Origin: Flavobacterium lutivivi
GTDB taxonomy: Bacteria; Bacteroidota; Bacteroidia; Flavobacteriales; Flavobacteriaceae
Direction of reading: 5' to 3'
Assembly (NCBI RefSeq): GCF_014642275.1
Contig: NZ_BMIM01000001.1
Location: 186,001-250,000, forward strand
DNA length: 64,000 bases
Shown: piece after piece, positions 7,513 through 16,152 of the stretch
Layout: each line of letters opens with the position of its first letter
Position numbering within the stretch: the stretch's first letter is position 1
Made by a program: the position numbers and the translations under genes
The notes under the pieces: generated by a model
What the model was told of the DNA's origin: nothing
Seen by the model: the letters and a program-made list of their open reading frames with translations, nothing else
The model's database searches: none

Positions 7513-9279
7513 ATGGGTAATAAATCTCTAATGATTTTTCTTCTCTTGTGTATGAGCAATTTGCTTTTTGCTCAACAAAAAAAACTCATTTTAAAAATTG
7601 ATTCCATCAACAATATAAAATACGAAGACAAAATTGAAAACACAACTAAGTCTGTAAAATGGTTCAATGAAGCTTTACTCAATTCACAAAAAATAAATTA
7701 TAAAAAAGGCATTGCAGATAGTTATGCAAATCTGGGATTGGTATATTATTATCAAGGAAAATATGATTTGAATACCGATGCAATGATTAAGGCAGCAAGG
7801 ATTTATGAGAGTCTTAAAATGAATTCGAAATTGGCTCAAACATGGGCAGAATATGGCTATCAACTCAAAAGAAAGAATATGCCTTTGGCTATAAAATATA
7901 TGCTCAAAGCTATTAAATTATCTGAGAAAAAAAATGATAAAAAATCCCTTTGTGGCATGTATGACAACTATGGCGTACTTAAGGAAATGAAAGGAGAATT
8001 GGATAGTGCATTAATCTTTTATAACAAATCATTAAAGCTTAAAACCGAGTTAAAAGACAGTTTTGGAATGCCCTATTCAATCAATAATATTGCAGGAGTG
8101 AAACTCATGCAAAACAAAACAGATGAAGCAAAAAAATATTTTGATTGGGCATACAACATAAGAAAATCCATCAAAGATGTTTATGGAATTTCTGAAAGCC
8201 TAAACCTTTATGGCAATTATTACAAAAAAATAGGAAACCTAGATTTAGCATTACAATATTATGAACAATGCGCCTACTGGAGCATGAAAAATAAATTTCC
8301 GTTAATCTCTCAGGAAAATCAAAAGCAAATATCTGAAATATACGAATCTAAAAACGATTATAAAAATGCACTAAGTGCTTATAAAAATTATGAGTTTATA
8401 AAAGATAGTATTCTGAATTTTGATATAAGAAATCGTCAAGCCGAACTCGATACGGAGTATGATACTGAACAAAAAGAAAAGCAAATACTCGTGCAAAGAG
8501 CTGAACTTGCCGAAAAAAATCTTTGGATACTTGGTGGCTTTTTTATTGCATTGCTCGCTTCTATAATTGGTTTTTTTGTCTATAATCGTCAAAAACAAAA
8601 AACACAACAACTTCAAAAAGAAAATGAGTTAAAAGATGCACTACTAGTTATTGAAACTCAAAACAGACTTCAGGAACAACGACTAAGGATATCAAGAGAT
8701 TTGCACGATAACATTGGCTCTCAACTTACTTTTATTATTTCTTCTATCGATAATTTAAAATATGGATATTCTATAGAAAACCAGAAACTGGTCGAAAAAT
8801 TGAACTCAATTAGTCTATTTACAAAAGAAACTATTTCAGAGTTACGCGACACAATTTGGGCGTTGAATAAAGACGAAATATCTTTTGAAGATTTAAAAAT
8901 TAGAATTTCAAATTTTATTGATAAAGCAAAAATTGCCTCTAGCGGAATTCATTTTGGGTTTGATTGTGAAGGGAATTTTGAAAACATAAAATTATCGTCA
9001 CTTCAAGGAATTAATATTTACAGAATCATTCAAGAGGCGATTAATAATTCATTGAAACATGCCAATCCAAAAGAAATTTTGGTAAAAGTAAAACAAAACG
9101 GAAGCGAATTTTTAGTGACCATTAATGATGATGGAAAGGGTTTTGACCAAAATGATGAAAATCTAGGAAATGGATTGAATAACTTATCAAAAAGAGCCAA
9201 AGAACTCAAAGGCGATGTGAAGATTAAATCTGCGCTAGGAGAAGGAACAAGAGTAGTATTAACTTTTAAAATCGAATAA
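7513..9279 (+). CDS. TPR sensor histidine kinase (HisKA_3 type), kinase 2
   Basis: 588 residues from the ATG at 7513, chosen because a clear signal peptide follows (SLMIFLLLCMSNLLFAQ). The frame stays open upstream to 7342 but that stretch contains promoter and hairpin signals. Layout as in kinase 1: TPR repeats (about 40-300), a membrane helix (about 336-356, LWILGGFFIALLASIIGFFVY), HisKA_3 with H398 in SRDLHDNIGSQ, and HATPase with DDGKGFD and GNGLNNL. The kinase cores of the two proteins are closely similar (shared RDLHDNIGSQLTFI, ELRDTIWA, RIIQEAINNSLKHAN-like segments), while the sensor halves have diverged, suggesting an old tandem duplication. The response regulator gene starts 3 bases after the stop. 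Confidence 0.9.
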   Translation: MGNKSLMIFLLLCMSNLLFAQQKKLILKIDSINNIKYEDKIENTTKSVKWFNEALLNSQKINYKKGIADSYANLGLVYYYQGKYDLNTDAMIKAARIYESLKMNSKLAQTWAEYGYQLKRKNMPLAIKYMLKAIKLSEKKNDKKSLCGMYDNYGVLKEMKGELDSALIFYNKSLKLKTELKDSFGMPYSINNIAGVKLMQNKTDEAKKYFDWAYNIRKSIKDVYGISESLNLYGNYYKKIGNLDLALQYYEQCAYWSMKNKFPLISQENQKQISEIYESKNDYKNALSAYKNYEFIKDSILNFDIRNRQAELDTEYDTEQKEKQILVQRAELAEKNLWILGGFFIALLASIIGFFVYNRQKQKTQQLQKENELKDALLVIETQNRLQEQRLRISRDLHDNIGSQLTFIISSIDNLKYGYSIENQKLVEKLNSISLFTKETISELRDTIWALNKDEISFEDLKIRISNFIDKAKIASSGIHFGFDCEGNFENIKLSSLQGINIYRIIQEAINNSLKHANPKEILVKVKQNGSEFLVTINDDGKGFDQNDENLGNGLNNLSKRAKELKGDVKIKSALGEGTRVVLTFKIE

Positions 9280-9282
9280 AAG

Positions 9283-9927
9283 ATGGTTAGAATTGTAATT
9301 GTTGACGATAATGTTTTTTTGCAAAAAGCGGTAGCTGAAAAACTGTCTTTTTTTGAAGATTTGACTTTAAAATTTACCGCATTAAATGGTGTAGATTTGT
9401 TAGACAAGTTAGTCAAAAACAAAAACATTGATTTGATTTTGATGGATATCGAAATGCCCGAATGCAATGGGATTGAAGCCACCAAACTTGTGAAAGATAA
9501 ATACCCACAAATCAAAATTATCATGCTGACGGTTTTTGATAATGATGAAAATATTTTTAATGCAATAAAAGCTGGAGCCGATGGGTATTTGCTAAAAGAA
9601 GTAAACCCAAAAGAACTTCATCAAGGAATACATGAAACGATGAATGGCGGTGCAGCAATGAACCCATCAATTGCCTTAAAAACGCTCAAATTATTAAGAA
9701 ATCCTGTTGAATTCAATACTACCGAACAAGAAGAAATAAAACTTTCGACCAGAGAAATCGAAGTGTTAGAACAACTTAGCAAAGGATTAAATTATAATGT
9801 AATTGCAGAGAACCTTTTTCTTTCGCCTTCTACGGTTAGGAAACATATTGAAAACATTTATACCAAGCTGCAAGTACACAACAAACTCGAAGCAATTCAA
9901 AAAGCGAAAAATAATAAATTAATATAA
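9283..9927 (+). CDS. LuxR/NarL-family response regulator
   Basis: 214 residues. Receiver domain (1-120) with the acidic pair D8/D9, phosphorylation site D55 in LILMDIEMP, Thr83 and the conserved Lys in LLKEVNP. A LuxR-type helix-turn-helix (about 148-210) follows, with LSTREIEVLEQLSKGLNYNVIA and SPSTVRKHIENIYTKL-like segments. It starts 3 bases after kinase 2 and is surely co-transcribed. Regulators of this class bind inverted repeats as dimers, so it is the natural candidate to bind the three AATANGNCATTTGNCNTATT dyads at 653, 4427 and 7332. That link rests on proximity, not on data. Confidence 0.92.
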   Translation: MVRIVIVDDNVFLQKAVAEKLSFFEDLTLKFTALNGVDLLDKLVKNKNIDLILMDIEMPECNGIEATKLVKDKYPQIKIIMLTVFDNDENIFNAIKAGADGYLLKEVNPKELHQGIHETMNGGAAMNPSIALKTLKLLRNPVEFNTTEQEEIKLSTREIEVLEQLSKGLNYNVIAENLFLSPSTVRKHIENIYTKLQVHNKLEAIQKAKNNKLI

Positions 9928-9931
9928 TTCC

Positions 9932-9939
9932 TATCTTTG
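9932..9939 (+). promoter_or_regulatory. -7 promoter box TATCTTTG before the DUF4230 gene
   Basis: Exact TAnnTTTG match; the ATG at 9958 lies 18 bases downstream. The TTG at 9937 lies within the box and is excluded as a start. Confidence 0.55.
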
Positions 9940-9957
9940 GTTAAAAATTATTGGCCA

Positions 9958-10644
9958 ATGGCAACCCGAAAAGACAAAACAACAGAAAACGCGATAAAAG
10001 ATGTTTTAATTCCAACTGTGCAAGCAATAGGACGTTCAGGAAAATTGCTTTATCTTTTGATAATTTTAATTCTAGGAATAATTATCTGGAAAGTATTTTC
10101 TTCAAAATCAGAAAACTCTACCATAGAATACAATACAAATCTAATAGAAAAACAAATCAAAAATGTAGGTAAGCTTGTTGTAACTGAAGGGCATTTTGCA
10201 GAAGTTTTGACCTATAAAGACCAAAAAAAGTACTTAATGGATTTAGTTTCATTCGAGAAGAAAGCCGTCATTATTGTCAATGCCGATGTTACTGTTTCTT
10301 ATGATTTACACCAAGTAAAATATGATGTTGACCAAAACAATAAGACGATAACCATTCTTTCAATTCCCAAAGAAGAAATCAAGATCAGCCCGAATATTGA
10401 ATATTATGATGTGGAGCAAAGTACTTTAAATGAATTTACAGGCGCAGATTATAATAAAGTAAATAAAACTGTTAGAGCTAATTTAGCAAAGAAGATAGAA
10501 AAGTCGAGCTTAAAAATGAATGCAAAAAATAGACTTGTAAGTGAGCTATCCAAAATATTAATCCTAACAAACACTATGGGTTGGAAACTCGTTTATAACG
10601 GAACAGAGATTTCTAATGACAATGATTTTAAGAAAAGTTTATAA
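9958..10644 (+). CDS. DUF4230 membrane-anchored protein
   Basis: 228 residues from the ATG at 9958. A basic, charged N-terminus (RKDKTTENAIKD) precedes one membrane segment (about 26-45, LLYLLIILILGIIIWKVF), and a DUF4230 domain follows, with strands such as KLVVTEGHFAEVLTYKD and EKKAVIIVNADVTVSYDL. DUF4230 proteins are about 200 residues with one anchor; their function is unknown. It has its own -7 box directly after the response regulator gene. Confidence 0.8.
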   Translation: MATRKDKTTENAIKDVLIPTVQAIGRSGKLLYLLIILILGIIIWKVFSSKSENSTIEYNTNLIEKQIKNVGKLVVTEGHFAEVLTYKDQKKYLMDLVSFEKKAVIIVNADVTVSYDLHQVKYDVDQNNKTITILSIPKEEIKISPNIEYYDVEQSTLNEFTGADYNKVNKTVRANLAKKIEKSSLKMNAKNRLVSELSKILILTNTMGWKLVYNGTEISNDNDFKKSL

Positions 10645-10704
10645 GTGTTTTTAGAATGTTCCAATTTGAATTAATTTTTAGATAAAATTTTTAAATTTCC
10701 ATAA

Positions 10705-12393
10705 ATGAAGAATGCTTTACTAATTTTCCTTTTCCTCAGTCATTTTATTGGCTTCGGGCAAAACACAGCAATCACAGTCGATTCTAAACAGCTTTTTCCT
10801 GAATTGTATCAACTAAAATTACCGATAGAAATACCTAAAATTCAGTTTGTTCCCGAAAAGGAACTGTATATGAAAGAAAAAAAGCTTGAAAATGTATCAG
10901 GAATTGGTTATCGTGTTGTTTTTAAAGACAAAAGTGTTTTTGTTGGCAGTGTTCTAAGTAATTATGGCGGTCACGAAAACACGGTTTCTATTAGTTATGG
11001 CGAGATGAATTTCTCCAATGGCGATAAATATGAAGGCCATTTTTATGAAGGAAACCCTATTCAAGGCAATTATGTTTTTGCCAATGGCGATAAGCTCGAA
11101 TTGTTATCTGCTGACCGAAATGGTTGTTGTAATTATACCGGGAAATCTACCAATAAATTGTTTACATTTAAAGATGGAACAACGTTAAAAACCTATGATA
11201 ATAAAGGGAGAATTGAATTTTACTACGAAAAACCAGATGGTACAAAAATTGCTTCACTCTTAAACCCGGATAACAGTTTAGAAGGTTATACCGAATATGT
11301 TACCAAAGAAGGCTTTTTTTACAAAGGCGAATTGTCGAACAACAGACCCATACTAAAATGGGATATTCAAAATGAAAAAGGTACTTTTTTGGCTATATTT
11401 AATTTAGATGGCATGACGGGTTATGTTCCATACAAAGACGAATCAAACACTACAAAATGGGGTAAATTTTATTTAGGTAAATTACAACAACCTGTTACCT
11501 ATTTGGCACCTTATACTTTTTGTGAAAAAGGTGATTGTTTAAACGGCGAAGCTACTGTTTTTGTGGCTAAAAATCCTGAAACAGGTTTTGGTATTTTTAT
11601 GATAGGAAGTTTTAAAAACGGAACTCCTGTTGGCGATTTTGAAATGAATGATGAAGACAAAGAGAAAAATAAATACACTATTATTGGTACTATAAAAAAC
11701 TATAGATTTCACGGAAAATGTACCAAAGCTTATCTTGATAAAAAAGTTGTGTTCACAGGTGAATTCCAAAACGGATTACCTCAAAGCGGAAACCTTACTG
11801 TGGATAACAAACTAATAGAAATTACGGGTTATAAAGAGGGTAAATATATTGGCAAACAAATTTTTCCACGAGAAGAATATAGAAATAACTCTCGATATTA
11901 TATAGGCGAATTTAATAATTATGGAGATATTGACGGAGCAGGAACTGTCTATTTGAGTTATGGTTCAAGAGTAACTGCCTCTAATTGGAAAAACGGAAAA
12001 TCGTGTGATGCAACTTTAATTACCAAAGATTATGGTTCTGAAGACGACATGTGTTATAATATTTTTACCGATTTCTTGGATAGAAGTTTGGCAAATCAAA
12101 ATTTGCAAAACGAAATGGCTTTGCTTAGAGCAAAAGAGGAACAGGCAAAACAGCAAGAAGCTCAAAAACAAATAGAAAACGAACAGCAATGCAATCAATG
12201 TCATGGGTTAGGAGTGATTAAAATCCAATGCCCAATGTGCAAAGGAGCAGGCTACCGAAAAGATAGGGTTACCTATGACAGACATACCGGAAATACAGGT
12301 GGTTTGGCCACATGTAGTCATTGTGCAGGGACAGGGCAATACACTGTGATGGGTTGCTCCAAATGCAACGGAAAAGGGTTTGTTAAAAAATAA
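10705..12393 (+). CDS. Exported MORN-like repeat protein with C-terminal DnaJ-type zinc finger
   Basis: 562 residues. Signal peptide (1-18, ending GFG). The body contains MORN-like units (MNFSNGDKYEGHFYEGNP, GYTEYVTKEGFFYKGELSNN, YYIGEFNNYGDIDGAGTVYLS). A Gln/Glu/Lys coiled coil (about 470-494) then leads to four CxxCxGxG motifs at the C-terminus (CNQCHGLG, CPMCKGAG, CSHCAGTG, CSKCNGKG), the two-zinc arrangement of the DnaJ central domain. There is no J domain. The combination in an exported protein is unusual, since this zinc finger is known mostly from cytoplasmic chaperones. A role in binding unfolded proteins or in redox chemistry is speculation. Confidence 0.7.
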   Translation: MKNALLIFLFLSHFIGFGQNTAITVDSKQLFPELYQLKLPIEIPKIQFVPEKELYMKEKKLENVSGIGYRVVFKDKSVFVGSVLSNYGGHENTVSISYGEMNFSNGDKYEGHFYEGNPIQGNYVFANGDKLELLSADRNGCCNYTGKSTNKLFTFKDGTTLKTYDNKGRIEFYYEKPDGTKIASLLNPDNSLEGYTEYVTKEGFFYKGELSNNRPILKWDIQNEKGTFLAIFNLDGMTGYVPYKDESNTTKWGKFYLGKLQQPVTYLAPYTFCEKGDCLNGEATVFVAKNPETGFGIFMIGSFKNGTPVGDFEMNDEDKEKNKYTIIGTIKNYRFHGKCTKAYLDKKVVFTGEFQNGLPQSGNLTVDNKLIEITGYKEGKYIGKQIFPREEYRNNSRYYIGEFNNYGDIDGAGTVYLSYGSRVTASNWKNGKSCDATLITKDYGSEDDMCYNIFTDFLDRSLANQNLQNEMALLRAKEEQAKQQEAQKQIENEQQCNQCHGLGVIKIQCPMCKGAGYRKDRVTYDRHTGNTGGLATCSHCAGTGQYTVMGCSKCNGKGFVKK

Positions 12394-12394
12394 A

Positions 12395-12425
12395 AAAAAG
12401 GTTCTCAATTTGAGAACCTTTTTTT
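12395..12425. terminator. Bidirectional terminator between convergent genes
   Basis: 13-bp stem AAAAAGGTTCTCA / TGAGAACCTTTTT with loop ATT, bordered by an A-run and a T-run, between the stops of the zinc-finger gene and the rhodanese gene. Confidence 0.9.
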
Positions 12426-12426
12426 A

Positions 12427-12735
12427 TTAAAGTTTACTTTCAAGACTTTGCCAACCACCACCATTTACAACATCTATACCGCTGTTTTTCAAAATTGAAG
12501 CAGCTTGAGCACTTCGCATTCCACTTCTACAACATACAACAATTGGCTTGTTCCAACTTTTAATTTCTTTCGCTTTAGAGAAAATAGTATCCAAAGGGAT
12601 GTTTTTTGAACCACTGATATGACCTTCGCGGAATTCACCAACAGTTCTCACATCAACAATTACTGCTCCTTTTTCTATGTAGTCTTTTATGTTTTCAGAT
12701 TTATTTCCAAATCCGAGCATGTTTAATATTCCCAT
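12427..12735 (-). CDS. Rhodanese-like sulfurtransferase, single domain
   Basis: 102 residues with no signal peptide. One rhodanese domain: AVIVDVRTVGEFREGHISGS and the active loop VVCCRSGMRS, where the second Cys is at the position of the catalytic persulfide-forming Cys. Single-domain rhodaneses of this size carry sulfur for thiosulfate or thiolation pathways; the acceptor is not evident. It is transcribed towards the zinc-finger gene and has its own -7 box. It is divergent from the TetR gene. Confidence 0.88.
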   Translation of the reverse strand: MGILNMLGFGNKSENIKDYIEKGAVIVDVRTVGEFREGHISGSKNIPLDTIFSKAKEIKSWNKPIVVCCRSGMRSAQAASILKNSGIDVVNGGGWQSLESKL

Positions 12736-12755
12736 TTTTATGTTTTATTTTTGTA

Positions 12756-12763
12756 CAAAGATA
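12756..12763 (-). promoter_or_regulatory. -7 promoter box of the rhodanese gene
   Basis: CAAAGATA on the plus strand reads TATCTTTG on the minus strand, 20 bases before the start codon at 12735. Confidence 0.6.
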
Positions 12764-12816
12764 CTTTTGATTTGAATAACATTTTGTAATATCTGTTACA
12801 CAAGAGCTTTTTCGTT

Positions 12817-12824
12817 TATATTTG
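12817..12824 (+). promoter_or_regulatory. -7 promoter box of the TetR gene
   Basis: TATATTTG ends 5 bases before the ATG at 12830, so the transcript would be leaderless or nearly so. Confidence 0.6.
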
Positions 12825-12829
12825 ATAAA

Positions 12830-13399
12830 ATGAAAGTTACCGAAAGAAAATCCGAAATAATTACCATAGCTTCTCAACTATTTAGAGAAAAAGGATATAG
12901 TGCTATCACCATGCGAGATATCGCACAAGCTATGGATATCAAAGCAGCAAGTCTTTATAATCATATCAAATCAAAACAAGAAATTTTAGTTTTAATTATT
13001 ATTGAAATAGCCGAAGAATTTACTACGGTTATGAACCAAATTGTTTCATCTGAAGTTTCTTCTATCGAAAAAATAAAGAAAGTTATTCATCTCCATATCG
13101 ATATCACATTGCGAAATCCCGATGCACTCGCTTGTCTTAATAATGATTGGATGCATCTTGAAGATAAAGATTTGAATTATTTCCTAAAGATGAGAACCGA
13201 TTATGAGGAAAATTTTAGGAAAATTGTCAAACAAGGCATTGCATCCGAGCAAATAAAAAACCTCAATCAAGAAGTAATTATTTTTTCAACATTATCAACA
13301 TTAAGAACACTTTACCTTTGGTATAACAAAGCTAAATCATTGAATGATAAAGTTTTAAAAAATGATTTAGAAGAGATACTTCTCAAAGGAATAGTATAA
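12830..13399 (+). CDS. TetR/AcrR-family regulator, probable repressor of the paa block
   Basis: 189 residues. The N-terminal TetR helix-turn-helix (about 8-55) is clear: ASQLFREKGYSAITMRDIAQAMDIKAASLYNHIKSKQEIL. The C-terminal half is the variable ligand domain. The gene is directly followed, in the same direction, by paaE, with an 18-base perfect palindrome in between. TetR-type PaaR repressors that release DNA on binding phenylacetyl-CoA are known in Thermus and Corynebacterium, and this is inferred to be the functional equivalent; sequence alone does not prove the ligand. It has a leaderless promoter of its own. Confidence 0.85.
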   Translation: MKVTERKSEIITIASQLFREKGYSAITMRDIAQAMDIKAASLYNHIKSKQEILVLIIIEIAEEFTTVMNQIVSSEVSSIEKIKKVIHLHIDITLRNPDALACLNNDWMHLEDKDLNYFLKMRTDYEENFRKIVKQGIASEQIKNLNQEVIIFSTLSTLRTLYLWYNKAKSLNDKVLKNDLEEILLKGIV

Positions 13400-13452
13400 T
13401 TCGTTTTTTCTTAAAAAATTACAACGTTTTCGTAACATATCAAAAAAATCAC

Positions 13453-13485
13453 TAAATTTGCATAGTAAACTAACAATTGTTAGTT
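13453..13485 (+). promoter_or_regulatory. paa promoter with overlapping palindromic operator
   Basis: The -7 box TAAATTTG (13453-13460) is followed by the perfect 18-base palindrome AACTAACAATTGTTAGTT (13468-13485), which would cover the transcription start and first bases. The length and symmetry suit a TetR dimer, and the site lies between the TetR gene and paaE. Confidence 0.75.
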
Positions 13486-13503
13486 AAAATTTATAATTTT
13501 AAA

Positions 13504-14577
13504 ATGGCAAAATTTCATTCTTTAAAAGTTGCAGATATTTATAAAGATACCAAAGACTGTTCGGTAATTACCTTTGATATTCCTCATGATTTGCAAGAAG
13601 AATTTCAATTCAAGCAAGGTCAGCATTTAACCTTACGAGAAAACATAAACGGTCAAGAAGTACGTCGTTCCTATTCGCTTTGTTCATCACCTTTGGAAAA
13701 AAAATGGCAAGTTGCTGTTAAAAAAATAGATGGTGGATTGTTTTCAACTTTTGTCAACGAAAATCTTAAAAAAGGCGATACTATCGATGTAATGCCACCA
13801 AACGGAACTTTTAATGTTGAGGTTGATGCTTCAAAAGCAAAAAACTACATTGCTTTTACAGCTGGTAGCGGAATTACACCCATACTTTCTATCATTAAAA
13901 CGCATTTAGCACAAGAACCAAACAGTACTTTTAAACTATTTTATTTAAACCGTTCGGTAAAATCAATTATCTTTAAAGAAGAAATAGAGCAATTAAAAAA
14001 CATATACTTTAACCGATTTGAAATTTTTCATTTTTTGACCAAAGAATATAGAGTTTCAGAGCTGTTTAACGGAAGATTTACAAAAGAAAAAATTCAGGTT
14101 TTAACAGAGAAATTAATCGATATTCCTTCCACTAATGAATGTTTTATTTGTGGTCCAGAAGAAATGATTTTTCTGCTTCGTGATGAGTTAACAGCTGCTG
14201 GTTTGCCAAAAGAAAATATTCATTATGAACTGTTTAATACTGGAATTTCAGAAGAAGACAAACAAAGAATAAACAAAATTGTAGAGAAAAAAGTAGAAGG
14301 AACAGAAGTAACCATTATCGACGGTGGAAAAGAATTCCATTTCGTAATGGGCGAAGATTTCGACAATATATTAGACGGAGCAATTGCTGCTGGTGCCGAT
14401 TTGCCTTATGCTTGCAAAGGTGGCGTTTGTAGCACTTGCCGTTGCAAAGTCATCGATGGAACGGTAGAAATGAAACTCAATTACTCACTAGAAGAAGACG
14501 AATTGGCTAAAAATTACACATTGAGTTGCCAAGCTGTTCCAACTTCTAAAAAAGTAGTAGTTGATTTCGGTTTGTAA
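13504..14577 (+). CDS. paaE: Phenylacetyl-CoA epoxidase reductase PaaE
   Basis: 357 residues from the ATG at 13504; a TTG at 13477 lies inside the operator and is rejected. Electron-transfer subunit of the ring-epoxidising PaaABCE complex. FAD-binding domain with RRSYSLCS (about 46-53), NAD(P)-binding domain with AGSGITPILSII and CGPEEM, then a plant-type 2Fe-2S ferredoxin domain with CKGGVCSTCRCKV and a fourth Cys in LSCQA. It is the first gene of the block, ahead of paaA-D, unlike the E. coli order. A 263-base gap with dispersed repeats follows. Confidence 0.95.
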   Translation: MAKFHSLKVADIYKDTKDCSVITFDIPHDLQEEFQFKQGQHLTLRENINGQEVRRSYSLCSSPLEKKWQVAVKKIDGGLFSTFVNENLKKGDTIDVMPPNGTFNVEVDASKAKNYIAFTAGSGITPILSIIKTHLAQEPNSTFKLFYLNRSVKSIIFKEEIEQLKNIYFNRFEIFHFLTKEYRVSELFNGRFTKEKIQVLTEKLIDIPSTNECFICGPEEMIFLLRDELTAAGLPKENIHYELFNTGISEEDKQRINKIVEKKVEGTEVTIIDGGKEFHFVMGEDFDNILDGAIAAGADLPYACKGGVCSTCRCKVIDGTVEMKLNYSLEEDELAKNYTLSCQAVPTSKKVVVDFGL

Positions 14578-14581
14578 AATT

Positions 14582-14690
14582 GTCATCCTGAGCGCAGTCG
14601 ATGGAAGAAGCGAATGGTTTGGGAATTTTAGCAATCCATTTTCCTGCTTTCCGCTACAATCTGTCATTGCGAGCTTGCGAAGCAATCTCA
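14582..14690. repeat. Two dispersed intergenic repeat copies (GTCATCCTGAGC and GTCATTGCGAG families)
   Basis: 14582-14601 reads GTCATCCTGAGCGCAGTCGA. 14662-14690 holds TGTCATTGCGAG followed after a few bases by CGAAGCAATCTCA. The second family recurs at 17489 and, inside paaH, at 19234. These two words are familiar intergenic repeats of many bacterial genomes. Confidence 0.75.
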
Positions 14691-14801
14691 CAACAACAGG
14701 ATTTTCGCTACAAATAAAATTCATCGAACACCGATGAAAATTAAAAGTAAAGCGAGATAATCAGGGCTAAAAAACAAACAAACGGAACAAAATATAAAGT
14801 G

Positions 14802-14829
14802 CTAATCACTAATTACTAACGACTAATTA
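14802..14829 (+). repeat. Heptamer array before paaA (CTAATTA type)
   Basis: Four units CTAATCA, CTAATTA, CTAACGA, CTAATTA and a partial CTAA end 7 bases before the paaA start codon. No inverted arm is seen. Confidence 0.8.
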
Positions 14830-14840
14830 CTAAAAAAATT

Positions 14841-15797
14841 ATGTCAGAAAAAGAATTAAAATCACTCGAAGATCAATTTCAAGCTCGCATCGATAGAGAC
14901 GAGAAAATTGAACCAAAAGATTGGATGCCAGAGAAATATAGGCAAACACACATTCGTCAAATTTCTCAACATGCTCATTCCGAAATTGTAGGTATGCTTC
15001 CAGAAGCAAACTGGATAACTCGTGCTCCTACATTGAGAAGAAAGTTGGCACTATTAGCAAAAATTCAAGACGAAGGCGGACATGGTTTATATCTATACAG
15101 TGCAGCCGAAACTCTAGGAATTTCTCGTGAAGAAATGTATGACCAATTGCATTCAGGAAAAGCAAAATATTCAAGCATTTTTAATTATCCAGCTCTAACT
15201 TGGGCAGATATGGGTACAATAGGTTGGCTAGTTGATGGTGCAGCAATTATGAACCAAGTGGCATTGATGGGAACATCCTATGGGCCATATTCTCGTGCTA
15301 TGGTTCGCATATGTAAAGAAGAAAGCTTTCATCAGCGTCAAGGATATTCTATTCTTTTGACTATGGCAAATGGAACACCAGAACAAAAAGCAATGGTGCA
15401 AGATGCAATGAACCGTTGGTGGTGGCCATCATTAATGATGTTTGGACCAAAAGATGCAGACTCACCAAATACCGAACAATCAGTAAAATGGAAGCTAAAA
15501 AGAAAAACCAATGACGAACTTCGTCAGCAATTTGTTGACCAAACCGTTCCTCAAGCCAATATTCTCGGAATTACAATTCCAGACGATAAACTAAAATGGA
15601 ACGAAGAACGCAAGCATTATGATTTTGGTGAAATCGATTGGGACGAGTTTTGGCAAGTAGTAAAAGGTCATGGACCATGCAACAAGCAACGTCTCGAAGC
15701 AAGAAAATCAGCTTGGGAAAAAGGAACTTGGGTTCGCGATGCAGCTGTTGCTTACGCCGAAAAGCAAGCAAATAAAGAAGTAAAACAAGCTATTTAA
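14841..15797 (+). CDS. paaA: Phenylacetyl-CoA 1,2-epoxidase catalytic subunit PaaA
   Basis: 318 residues, the usual length. Di-iron oxygenase subunit that epoxidises the ring of phenylacetyl-CoA. The carboxylate-bridged iron ligands are visible in [14 protein letters not shown] (about 76-89) and [11 protein letters not shown] (about 158-168). [16 protein letters not shown]-like and [13 protein letters not shown] segments are typical. The gene is followed by paaB, C and D in the same direction; heptamer arrays fill the gaps on both sides. Confidence 0.97.
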   Translation: MSEKELKSLEDQFQARIDRDEKIEPKDWMPEKYRQTHIRQISQHAHSEIVGMLPEANWITRAPTLRRKLALLAKIQDEGGHGLYLYSAAETLGISREEMYDQLHSGKAKYSSIFNYPALTWADMGTIGWLVDGAAIMNQVALMGTSYGPYSRAMVRICKEESFHQRQGYSILLTMANGTPEQKAMVQDAMNRWWWPSLMMFGPKDADSPNTEQSVKWKLKRKTNDELRQQFVDQTVPQANILGITIPDDKLKWNEERKHYDFGEIDWDEFWQVVKGHGPCNKQRLEARKSAWEKGTWVRDAAVAYAEKQANKEVKQAI

Positions 15798-15805
15798 CTA
15801 GTCCT

Positions 15806-15858
15806 CAGTCTCAGTTTTCAGTTAACATACTGCCAACTGCGACTGCGACTGTAAACTA
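15806..15858 (+). repeat. Inverted heptamer/hexamer array between paaA and paaB (CAGT / ACTG)
   Basis: A left arm has CAGT at 15806, 15812 and 15819. A right arm in opposite orientation has ACTG at 15829, 15836, 15842 and 15848, and ACTA at 15855. The period is 6-7 bases. The array ends 7 bases before paaB. Confidence 0.7.
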
Positions 15859-15865
15859 TAATAAG

Positions 15866-16147
15866 ATGAAAAATTGGCCTCTTTGGGAAGTATTTATAAG
15901 AAGTAAAAACGGATTAGAACATCGTCATTGTGGAAGTTTACACGCTAGCGATGCAACCATGGCATTAGAAAACGCTCGCGATGTTTACACACGCAGAATG
16001 GAAGGAGTAAGTATTTGGGTTGTACCATCAGCACAAATAACAGCTTCAAATCCTGAAAATAACGGCGAAACCTTTGAACCAGCAATAGACAAAGCGTATC
16101 GTCATCCAACTTTTTATGAACTGCCAGACGAATTAAAGCATATGTAA
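15866..16147 (+). CDS. paaB: Phenylacetyl-CoA 1,2-epoxidase subunit PaaB
   Basis: 93 residues (usual about 95). Small non-catalytic subunit that bridges PaaA-PaaC pairs in the epoxidase. Characteristic motifs are WPLWEVFIRSKNGLEHRHCG, HASDATMALENARDVYTRR and the ending HPTFYELPDELKHM. Position between paaA and paaC agrees. Confidence 0.97.
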   Translation: MKNWPLWEVFIRSKNGLEHRHCGSLHASDATMALENARDVYTRRMEGVSIWVVPSAQITASNPENNGETFEPAIDKAYRHPTFYELPDELKHM

Positions 16148-16152
16148 AATAA

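Noticed and set aside
9030-9524. 164-codon minus-strand open frame
   Set aside because: It lies antisense to the end of kinase 2 and the start of the regulator, both of which have full domain motifs; its translation shows no domain and no upstream promoter.
14578-14840. Small gene or RNA gene in the paaE-paaA gap
   Set aside because: The gap is explained by dispersed repeats and a heptamer array; no start codon with a plausible reading frame or tRNA-like fold is seen.
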